DNA of 7,888 bases, from contig JAQBWG010000080.1 of assembly GCA_027625225.1 (NCBI GenBank), positions 1-7,888 of the forward strand. Direction: 5' to 3'. Both the position numbers and the translations under genes were made by a program. Shown here piece by piece: positions 1 through 4,927 of this stretch (position 1 is its first letter; each line of letters starts with the position of its first letter). A model generated the notes under the pieces. It ran no database searches and was not told the DNA's origin. It worked only from the letters and a program-made list of their open reading frames with translations. Source of the stretch: Chloroflexota bacterium. Its GTDB lineage: Bacteria; Chloroflexota; Dehalococcoidia; Lucifugimonadales; VGZR01.

Positions 1-1040
1 AACAGGGTGGCGACGCCCTGGTAGAGCGCGGTGCCGTTCATGTTGATGGTGGTGCCGAGGGGGATGACGAACTGGGAGATAGAGGAACGGACGCCCAGCT
101 TTTCCTCGGCGGTGCGCATGGTGATGGGCATGACGGCGGCGGAACTGGAGGTGGAGAAGGCCAGCAGTTGAACGTCGCGGACACCTCCCAGGAACCACCA
201 AGGGGGTTTGCGATGGACGACGGTCATGATAATGGAGTAGACGACCAGAAGAATAAGCAGACCAAACAGGACGGTGCCGACGTAAACGCCCATGCCGATG
301 ATGGCATCTATGCCTATCCTGGCGGTGAGCTGGGCGAGCAGGCCGAAGACGGCAAAGGGGGCGAGCACCATGGCCCAGCGAACGATGATGAGGGTGACCT
401 CCTGCACGGAGCCCATGAGGTCGAGGAAAGGCCGGGCGCTCTCGGGACGTATGGCGAGCAGGCCGAGTCCGAAAATGATGGAGAAGATGACGACGGCGAG
501 TATCTCGTTGTTGACGATGGAGCCGAGTGGGTTGCTGGGCAGGATGCTGACGATGCGGTCGGGTACGGTGAGCGCGCTAACGGAGTCTTCGCTCGCGGCG
601 GCATCTCCTTCGACGACAGGTATCTGCGCGGCGTCCACGAAGGAGCCGGGTTCGATGACCGAGGCGAGCACCAGGCCGATGACGATTGCCAGGGCGGTGG
701 TGGCGACGAAGAAGCCGACGGTGGCAAGGCCGAGACGGCGGAGGTTGTCCATGCTCTCCCCTGCCGCGATGCCCCTGATAATGGAAGCGAACAGGAGGGG
801 CAGGACGATCATCTGGATGACGCCGAGGAAGACACGGCCAGGAAGGGATATCCAGTTGGTGATACTCTCGGAGGTAGAGGGGGAGACCCAGCCCACGGAC
901 GGGCCGATGAGGATGCCGAACCCGATGCCCAGCACCATGCCGATAAGGACTTGCGCCCACAGCTTGGAGCTAACCAGTCCGCGCAGGCGGTGGCTCATGT
1001 GCTTGAGCGAGCGGGGGTAGATTATCTCAACCGCATGCAT
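1..1040 (-). CDS. Dicarboxylate/amino acid:cation symporter (DAACS family), 3' end outside window
   Basis: Inner-membrane secondary carrier expected to import acidic or small neutral amino acids or C4-dicarboxylates with Na+ or H+. An uninterrupted frame runs from an ATG at 1040 to the window edge, giving 346 residues; family members are usually about 400-450, so the last one or two helices are missing. Hydrophobic segments lie near residues 28-46, 66-90, 105-129, 178-197, 219-238 and 246-274. Two family signatures are visible: the serine-rich hairpin FSTSSSAAVMP (295-305) and LGTTINMNGTALY (329-340), the unwound substrate/sodium-site segment. The common form of the latter has Asp (NMDGT); here it is Asn. 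The pattern resembles the glutamate-transporter (EAAT/GltPh) branch more than DctA. No clear Shine-Dalgarno precedes ATG 1040, so Met15 (position 998) is an alternative start; an in-frame TGA lies upstream. It follows the deacylase gene by 56 bp and may be its operon partner. Family call is firm; substrate and coupling ion are not known. Confidence 0.93.
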   Translation of the reverse strand, partial: MHAVEIIYPRSLKHMSHRLRGLVSSKLWAQVLIGMVLGIGFGILIGPSVGWVSPSTSESITNWISLPGRVFLGVIQMIVLPLLFASIIRGIAAGESMDNLRRLGLATVGFFVATTALAIVIGLVLASVIEPGSFVDAAQIPVVEGDAAASEDSVSALTVPDRIVSILPSNPLGSIVNNEILAVVIFSIIFGLGLLAIRPESARPFLDLMGSVQEVTLIIVRWAMVLAPFAVFGLLAQLTARIGIDAIIGMGVYVGTVLFGLLILLVVYSIIMTVVHRKPPWWFLGGVRDVQLLAFSTSSSAAVMPITMRTAEEKLGVRSSISQFVIPLGTTINMNGTALYQGVATL

Positions 1041-1096
1041 CTGTTCTAGGTTACGGGGGATTGGCGTTGGACGCAACGCGAGTCAGGGACGACGGC

Positions 1097-2137
1097 TCAG
1101 TGTTCCTCTTCCTGTTCTTCTTTGGGGGGCGATTTGCGAAGGTCGGTTGCGCCGACGTGAACGATGCCCTCTCCCCTCGTGACGTGGGGTTTTTTTGTCA
1201 GGCCGATAACGATGCCCGCGACGGGCGCACGAACTTTGGCGACGGAGGTGCCGAACACATCGGAGATGTCGCCGATGACCTGGCGGCGGGCGACGGTTCC
1301 TCCGAGTTTGGTGTTCAGCCTGAGGATGCCGCTCATGTCTGCCCTACCCCACGATGTGCGGCCGACTTCGATGGAGGGGCGGGCAACGGCGAGGTTACGA
1401 ATGATATCGGAGGCGTCGAGCATGCCGAGCGCGGTCATGACTCTCAGAGTGCCCTCGGCACCTGAGGCAACGGTAGACCGCTCGAAGCGCATGGTGCCGC
1501 CGCCTTCGTAGAGCAGTATCTTCACGCCGGCCTTGAGCGCGGATGAGCGCAGGGTGCCGGACAGTCCTTCGGCGTTGAACATGACGGGGGCGGCAAAGGC
1601 TTCGGTCAGCCTGCGGGTTTCAGGGTCGTTGAGGTCGCCGCGTATCTGGGGGATGTTCACGCGCTGTTCGGCGGCGGAGTGGTAGTCGATGGCGTACTTG
1701 CACTTGGAAACCAGCTCGGTCATGACGAGGTGGGCCATGCGGGCGGCGAGCGAGCCGCGGGCGGAGCCGGGGAAGGAGCGATTGAGGTCGCGGCGGTCGG
1801 GCAGGTAACGCGATTGGTTGACGAACCCGAAGATGTTCACCACGGAGGCGACGATGAGCGTGCCCTTGAGATGGGCGGGCGTCACGGCGTCGAGGACTTC
1901 GCGGGCTATCTCGACGCCGTTGATTTCGTCGCCGTGGATGGCGGCGGTAAGCAGTAGGCTGGGGCCGGGCGCGGCGCCGTTAACGACGGTGACGGGCATG
2001 TTCATATCGGCGCCGGTGGAGAGCCGGGCGACGGGCATCTGGAACTGTTCGCGCTGACCCGGAGCGACGGTCACCCCGGCGACGGTGACGGATTTGCCCC
2101 TGGGTGTGGCAGCCTTGTTAGGACGGCGTGCTGACAT
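1097..2137 (-). CDS. Succinylglutamate desuccinylase/aspartoacylase-family zinc deacylase
   Basis: Predicted cytoplasmic zinc hydrolase of the AstE/AspA family (M14-like carboxypeptidase fold) that removes an acyl group from an N-acylated amino acid or similar amide. The 346-residue protein is complete. Visible motifs: AAIHGDE with zinc ligands H68 and E71; RRDLNRSFPG (115-124), whose arginines bind substrate carboxylates in this family; third zinc ligand H153 in DYHS; and a likely catalytic glutamate E211 in LLYEGGG. The C-terminal part (about 255-330) looks like the beta-rich domain of long members such as DoeB-like and other uncharacterised AstE relatives, with APVAGIVIG near 304-312. The last nine residues are a charged Glu-rich tail. 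The ATG at 2137 lacks a strong ribosome site and lies 12 bp after the methyltransferase stop, so translation may be coupled. Substrate is unknown: aspartate, glutamate, diaminobutyrate and other acylated amines are all possible. The next gene, an acidic-amino-acid-type symporter, fits handling of N-acyl Asp/Glu, but that is inference. Confidence 0.9.
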   Translation of the reverse strand: MSARRPNKAATPRGKSVTVAGVTVAPGQREQFQMPVARLSTGADMNMPVTVVNGAAPGPSLLLTAAIHGDEINGVEIAREVLDAVTPAHLKGTLIVASVVNIFGFVNQSRYLPDRRDLNRSFPGSARGSLAARMAHLVMTELVSKCKYAIDYHSAAEQRVNIPQIRGDLNDPETRRLTEAFAAPVMFNAEGLSGTLRSSALKAGVKILLYEGGGTMRFERSTVASGAEGTLRVMTALGMLDASDIIRNLAVARPSIEVGRTSWGRADMSGILRLNTKLGGTVARRQVIGDISDVFGTSVAKVRAPVAGIVIGLTKKPHVTRGEGIVHVGATDLRKSPPKEEQEEEH

Positions 2138-2149
2138 TCGGTATGTTTG

Positions 2150-3160
2150 CTACTTAATGCCGACGACCATGGAGTCGGGGCCGATGAGATGCTCGACACG
2201 GGTGTCCTTGAATCCGGCTTCGCGCATCCATCCGGAGCAGTCGGCGCCGGTATAGTCGAAGCCGCCGGGCGTTTCGATGAGCATGTTGAGGCTCATAAGC
2301 AGACCGAAGGCGTTTTGACGCCGCTCGTCGTCTATGATGGCCTCGAAGACGATGACTGCGCCGCCCTTGGGCACGGCGTCGTAGGCTTTTTGCAAGAGCA
2401 TGCGCTTCTCATCGAGGTCCCAGTCGTGAAGGATGTGTCCCATGACGATAACGTCGACTTTGGGCAACGGGTCGGTGAAGAAGCTGCCGCCAACGAACTT
2501 CAATCGGTTGGACAGCTTGAACGACTCGACATACTTTTCGAATATCGGCCCGACGGGGGGAAGGTCGAAGTTACCGCCAGTGAGGTGTTTGTGTTCGAGC
2601 GCGAGTTGGACGGCGACCGCGCCCTGAGCGCCGCCAACGTCGTAAAACGTCTTGTACTTCGCCCAGGGGAACTTTTTGGCGATGGCCATGCCCGCACCGA
2701 CGCTGAGGCCTGTCATGGCCTTGAGGAACTGTTCGAGCCGGGCAGGTTCGGCATATAAGGCCTCGAAGAAGTTACCCCCGCTCTTCGCTTCGTTCTGCGG
2801 CTTGCCGGTATGCAGGCCTTCGGTGAGCGAGCCCCAGAATGGATAGAGGCGAGAGTTGCTCATTTCGAGGATGCCGCCAATGTATGAGGGTTTTTTCTTG
2901 TCTAGGAATACCCCGGTGTCAGGGGAGTTGCTGTAGCGGTCACCCTCGCGATTCAGGAAGCCGAGCGCAACGAGGGCGTCGAGGAAGTCCCGTGAGCTTC
3001 TGGGATGCAGCTTGAGTTTTTTCTCCAGGGCGGACATGGTGGCGGGGCCGGCGGCGAGGTGAGTGAACAGTTCGAGTTCAATCGCGCTAAGCAGGGTCTT
3101 GGAGGCCCAAAAGCCTGTTCCGACCTGCATAATCTTGTCCGGTGTTACCGATGTGTCCAT
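2150..3160 (-). CDS. SAM-dependent O-methyltransferase, family 2 (Methyltransf_2)
   Basis: Predicted to transfer a methyl group from S-adenosylmethionine to a hydroxyl on a small molecule. The 336-residue protein has the two-part build of the family. Residues about 10-90 form a winged-helix dimerisation domain (SAIELELFTHLA, then a helix-turn-helix-like ARSS/RDFLDALVALG stretch). The Rossmann domain follows, with the SAM loop DVGGAQG (174-180), acidic ribose-contact region DLPPV (199-203), and GHILHDWD (241-248), whose H245-D246 matches the catalytic His-Asp of plant and bacterial O-methyltransferases; E273 in FEAIIDD follows. Relatives include hydroxyneurosporene, puromycin-precursor and acetylserotonin methyltransferases, so substrate cannot be read from family alone. 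I chose the ATG at 3160 over the in-frame ATG at 3175 because GGAGG lies 8 nt before 3160 while nothing suitable precedes 3175. It sits 102 bp after the PhyH-like gene and 12 bp before the deacylase gene. A role in tailoring or detoxifying a hydroxylated product of the upstream oxygenase is inferred. Confidence 0.9.
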   Translation of the reverse strand: MDTSVTPDKIMQVGTGFWASKTLLSAIELELFTHLAAGPATMSALEKKLKLHPRSSRDFLDALVALGFLNREGDRYSNSPDTGVFLDKKKPSYIGGILEMSNSRLYPFWGSLTEGLHTGKPQNEAKSGGNFFEALYAEPARLEQFLKAMTGLSVGAGMAIAKKFPWAKYKTFYDVGGAQGAVAVQLALEHKHLTGGNFDLPPVGPIFEKYVESFKLSNRLKFVGGSFFTDPLPKVDVIVMGHILHDWDLDEKRMLLQKAYDAVPKGGAVIVFEAIIDDERRQNAFGLLMSLNMLIETPGGFDYTGADCSGWMREAGFKDTRVEHLIGPDSMVVGIK

Positions 3161-3168
3161 ACGAAATG

Positions 3169-3173
3169 CCTCC
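3169..3173 (-). promoter_or_regulatory. Shine-Dalgarno site that sets the methyltransferase start
   Basis: GGAGG on the minus strand, 8 nt before ATG 3160. The upstream in-frame ATG (3173-3175) overlaps this site and has no purine-rich site of its own, so the shorter protein is preferred. Confidence 0.75.
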
Positions 3174-3190
3174 ATACTGTTACAAATAGT

Positions 3191-3205
3191 GGCGCACGAA
3201 GCGCC
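3191..3205 (-). other. Small GC hairpin in the oxygenase-methyltransferase gap
   Basis: On the minus strand GGCGC-TTCGT-GCGCC forms a perfect 5-bp stem with a 5-nt loop, about 30 nt before the methyltransferase start. It is followed by ACTATTTG rather than a T-run, so it is not a convincing intrinsic terminator. It could protect an mRNA end or modestly reduce read-through inside the operon. The rest of the 102-bp gap (3161-3262) shows no clear promoter to me. Confidence 0.35.
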
Positions 3206-3262
3206 GCGCAGATCGTACGCGATTGGCTGGATTGGGGCCAGTCCGAGCGGGTCGGGTTGAGG

Positions 3263-4246
3263 TCAGGCGCAGCGAGGGTCGTCGAGACGCCAGCGGCGGA
3301 AGGTGGAAGGCTCGTTGTCGGCGAGGGCGGCGCGGGTGGTCTTCCACATATTGTCCCAGTCGGCAGCAGAACGCAGGACGTTCTGCGGTTGTTTTTGGGA
3401 GCGGGCGATGAAGCCGGGGAAGAACGGGCGTCCGGTGGGCTCGCCGATGGGGTTGTAGCGCAGGTCGAAGCTCCAGCGAATGGCGTCACTGTTATTAGCA
3501 AGCGACGAGTGCATGGTCTTTTTGTGCATGAACAGGACATCGCCGGGGGACATGGGCAGGGGTATTTCGCCGGGGAGCACGTGCTCTTTCCGGATATGCA
3601 GGCCGTCTCGCTCCGGCGAGCGGAGACAGTGGAGGGCAAGGTCGCCCTTGTGACTCTGCGGGACAACGAGAAGGCAACCGTTTTCTACGGTGGCCTCGAC
3701 GATGGGTATCCAGACGGTGAGGACGTTGGAATTCTCGGCCTCGGCAAGCCCAACACCGAGGTCCTGGTGCCAACTCGTTGTGGAGATGAGCGAGTCTTTC
3801 TCAAAAGGCTTGGCGAGCGTGCGCTGGGGCGGCTTGATGCGGATGTGCTGGATAGGGTTGGAAAGAATCTCAGGGCCGATGAACTTTTCGACGGAGTCGA
3901 GCAGGCGGGGGCTGGTAAGCAGGTTGAACACGGCGGGGCCGAAGTGGAAAGGGGTGTCGTGTTTGATGTTGGACTGCGGGAGGGCGATTTCGAGGTTCTG
4001 GATGACTTCGGAGCCGCCAATCTCAATCATGGTCTGGGTGAGGCGGTCGGAGAAGGAAAGGCCTGCGAGATTTGAGGACAGGCGGCCCTGGGTGTGCCAG
4101 GGGGCGATAAGCTGGTCAAGAAGCCGGTCATATTCTTCGAGGACGGGCTTGATGTCGAGTTCTAGGTCGAGCAGGCCAGGGGCGACGACATAGCCCTGAT
4201 CGTTGAAGTGATCGAGCAGGTTGCCGGTACGGACGGCTGTGGTCAC
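3263..4246 (-). CDS. Phytanoyl-CoA dioxygenase (PhyH)-family Fe(II)/2-oxoglutarate oxygenase
   Basis: Predicted cytoplasmic non-haem iron oxygenase that hydroxylates (or otherwise oxidises) an organic substrate using O2 and 2-oxoglutarate, releasing succinate and CO2. The 327-residue protein is complete. The double-stranded beta-helix iron triad is visible: H160 and D162 in SWHQD, and H246 in KKTMHSSLAN. R257 in IRWSFDLRY is the expected 2-oxoglutarate carboxylate contact. Strands VLTVWIPIVEATVENGCL (175-192) and the PGDVLFMHKKTMH turn are typical of PhyH and ectoine-hydroxylase-like proteins. Nothing points to phytanoyl-CoA as the real substrate; bacterial members act on very diverse molecules. 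The start is GTG at 4246, supported by AGGAGG 6 nt upstream. It lies 51 bp downstream of marR with an extended -10 element in between, so it may be read both from the marR promoter and from its own. Downstream comes the O-methyltransferase, suggesting hydroxylation followed by methylation (inference). Confidence 0.92.
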   Translation of the reverse strand: MTTAVRTGNLLDHFNDQGYVVAPGLLDLELDIKPVLEEYDRLLDQLIAPWHTQGRLSSNLAGLSFSDRLTQTMIEIGGSEVIQNLEIALPQSNIKHDTPFHFGPAVFNLLTSPRLLDSVEKFIGPEILSNPIQHIRIKPPQRTLAKPFEKDSLISTTSWHQDLGVGLAEAENSNVLTVWIPIVEATVENGCLLVVPQSHKGDLALHCLRSPERDGLHIRKEHVLPGEIPLPMSPGDVLFMHKKTMHSSLANNSDAIRWSFDLRYNPIGEPTGRPFFPGFIARSQKQPQNVLRSAADWDNMWKTTRAALADNEPSTFRRWRLDDPRCA

Positions 4247-4252
4247 GGGCGG

Positions 4253-4258
4253 CCTCCT
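4253..4258 (-). promoter_or_regulatory. Shine-Dalgarno site supporting a GTG start for the PhyH-like gene
   Basis: AGGAGG on the minus strand, 6 nt before the GTG at 4244-4246. This near-perfect site decides for the GTG start. Confidence 0.8.
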
Positions 4259-4280
4259 CTGTGAAGAGACGTTTGCGCAG

Positions 4281-4289
4281 AGTATAGCA
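4281..4289 (-). promoter_or_regulatory. Possible extended -10 promoter for the PhyH-like gene
   Basis: TGCTATACT on the minus strand matches an extended -10 (TGn plus TATACT, 5 of 6 to TATAAT). It lies about 35 nt before the GTG start, giving a short leader that contains the AGGAGG site. The -35 position, 17 nt further up inside the marR 3' end, reads TCGAAG and is weak (3 of 6), which extended -10 promoters tolerate. If active, it would let the oxygenase and following genes be transcribed independently of the marR promoter. Confidence 0.4.
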
Positions 4290-4297
4290 GGACTGGC

Positions 4298-4774
4298 CTA
4301 CTTCTTCGAGGAGGTAGTCACACGTCGGGGTGGGATTCCCTTTCCGATGACTTCGTCGTCCATGGAGACCTTTTTCAGCGCCGAAGATATGGCATTCAAC
4401 TCGGTATCGGTTAACGAGGAGAACGACTCGGGCGGTTCGTAAAGGCGCTCCCTGAAGCGTTGCTGGGCTTTGAGTCCTGTACGCGTCAGGACGATAGTCT
4501 TCACCCGGCGGTCGGTGGCTAATACTTCCCGCTCGACCATACCCTCCTGTTCCAAACGGTCTACCAGCATGGTAATGAGGGATGCGTCACAGTGGAGGAA
4601 TTCGGCCAGGGTGCGCATGGGCACGGGCTTGGCTGCATCGAGAATGCTCAGGAGTTTGAGGGAGCCGGGGTTGAGCTTGAGGTCGGCGGCGAGTGAAATG
4701 AAACGCTCTTGCTGGGCGAACATGGTGTGGATGAGCAAACGCCATGCATCTTTACGAAGGTCGTGAGTTGTCAT
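4298..4774 (-). CDS. MarR-family transcriptional regulator
   Basis: Small dimeric winged-helix DNA-binding protein, usually a repressor released by a phenolic, lipophilic or acyl-CoA ligand. With ATG at 4774 the protein is 158 residues, normal for the family. Residues 34-60 (LNPGSLKLLSILD to MRTLAEFL) match the start of the winged helix; 62-80 (CDASLITMLVDRLEQEGMV) is the recognition-helix region; 82-99 is the wing, with the conserved ATDRR and VLTRTG. N- and C-terminal helices would form the dimer interface. An in-frame ATG at 4804 exists, but AAGGAG 7 nt before 4774 supports the shorter form, and the longer N-terminus (Arg-rich) is unlike the family. It is divergent from the MMPL exporter gene across an AT-rich promoter region with TTGA/TCAA palindromes, the usual arrangement for a self-regulated repressor of a pump. 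It also leads the five-gene minus-strand run. Ligand unknown. Confidence 0.92.
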   Translation of the reverse strand: MTTHDLRKDAWRLLIHTMFAQQERFISLAADLKLNPGSLKLLSILDAAKPVPMRTLAEFLHCDASLITMLVDRLEQEGMVEREVLATDRRVKTIVLTRTGLKAQQRFRERLYEPPESFSSLTDTELNAISSALKKVSMDDEVIGKGIPPRRVTTSSKK

Positions 4775-4781
4775 ACGATTT

Positions 4782-4787
4782 CTCCTT
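4782..4787 (-). promoter_or_regulatory. Shine-Dalgarno site that sets the marR start
   Basis: AAGGAG on the minus strand, 7 nt before ATG 4774. It selects this start over the in-frame ATG at 4804. Confidence 0.75.
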
Positions 4788-4802
4788 CCTGTCCGCCTCG
4801 CC

Positions 4803-4830
4803 ATGTACTTACGTTATATAAATTGTACAT
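4803..4830. repeat. Inverted repeat ATGTAC-N16-GTACAT near the marR transcription start
   Basis: Perfect 6-bp arms at 4803-4808 and 4825-4830, with a small TTATATAA palindrome (4814-4821) between them. The right arm overlaps the proposed marR -10 (4822-4827). It could be a second regulator site; it may also be chance in AT-rich DNA. Confidence 0.3.
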
Positions 4831-4849
4831 AAACATCAATAGTTGACAA
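4822..4849 (-). promoter_or_regulatory. Sigma70-type promoter for marR
   Basis: Minus strand TTGTCA (-35, forward 4844-4849) and TACAAT (-10, forward 4822-4827), each 5 of 6 to consensus, separated by 16 nt. Transcription would begin near 4815, giving a leader of about 40 nt that holds the AAGGAG site. This is the best promoter match in the window. Confidence 0.6.
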
Positions 4850-4856
4850 GTATCAA
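4836..4856. promoter_or_regulatory. Candidate MarR operator (interleaved TCAA/TTGA half-sites)
   Basis: TCAA-TAG-TTGA (4836-4846) shares its TTGA with TTGACAAGTATCAA (4843-4856), an imperfect palindrome in which 10 of 14 positions are symmetric. The size and TTGA/TCAA ends resemble known MarR-family operators. It covers the marR -35 (4844-4849) and lies just upstream of the proposed exporter -35 (4861-4866), so one bound dimer could affect both directions. Assignment to this MarR is inferred from position. Confidence 0.45.
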
Positions 4857-4860
4857 GCAT

Positions 4861-4889
4861 ATGACAGCATGAGTCCTGTTGTTTATTAA
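4861..4889 (+). promoter_or_regulatory. Possible promoter for the MMPL exporter
   Basis: ATGACA (-35, 4861-4866; 5 of 6) and TATTAA (-10, 4884-4889; 4 of 6) with an exact 17-nt spacer, about 38 nt before the exporter ATG. A perfect TTGACA at 4843-4848 on the same strand has no acceptable -10 at 16-18 nt, so I prefer this pair. Confidence 0.42.
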
Positions 4890-4912
4890 AGGCCGCCGCG
4901 GCCAACTGATTG

Positions 4913-4917
4913 AGGAG
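4913..4917 (+). promoter_or_regulatory. Shine-Dalgarno site for the MMPL exporter
   Basis: AGGAG 10 nt before ATG 4928. The longer reading from TTG 4910 would place this site inside the coding region, so ATG 4928 is preferred. Confidence 0.65.
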
Positions 4918-4927
4918 CTTAATTTTG

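Noticed and set aside
168..1049. Long plus-strand open frame of 293 codons opposite the symporter gene
   Set aside because: Its product is a biased Asp/Gly/Glu-rich sequence with no recognisable fold, while the opposite strand encodes an unmistakable DAACS symporter through the same bases. It is a shadow frame in GC-rich DNA.
1190..1196. Run of seven A (minus strand) inside the deacylase gene, in codons ACA AAA AAA CCC, as a possible slippage or programmed frameshift site
   Set aside because: It encodes an ordinary Lys-Lys pair near the C-terminus, the frame is intact to a sensible stop, and I see no stimulatory structure or useful alternative product.
2147..2758. Plus-strand open frame of 203 codons opposite the methyltransferase
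   Set aside because: Acidic, motif-free product; the minus strand carries the conserved DVGGAQG and HDWD motifs here.
3005..4075. Plus-strand open frame of 356 codons, longer than the real genes it overlaps
   Set aside because: It lies antisense to two well-supported genes (PhyH-like and methyltransferase) across their boundary and shows low-complexity Gly/Glu/Val-rich composition without motifs.
4775..4804. Ten-residue N-terminal extension of MarR from ATG 4804
   Set aside because: The AAGGAG site lies inside this stretch at the right distance from ATG 4774, and the Arg-rich extension is not typical of the family.
4843..4848. Perfect plus-strand TTGACA as the exporter -35
   Set aside because: No acceptable -10 lies 16-18 nt downstream (the 17-nt position reads AGCATG). 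The match is better explained as the complement of the marR -35 and part of the operator palindrome.
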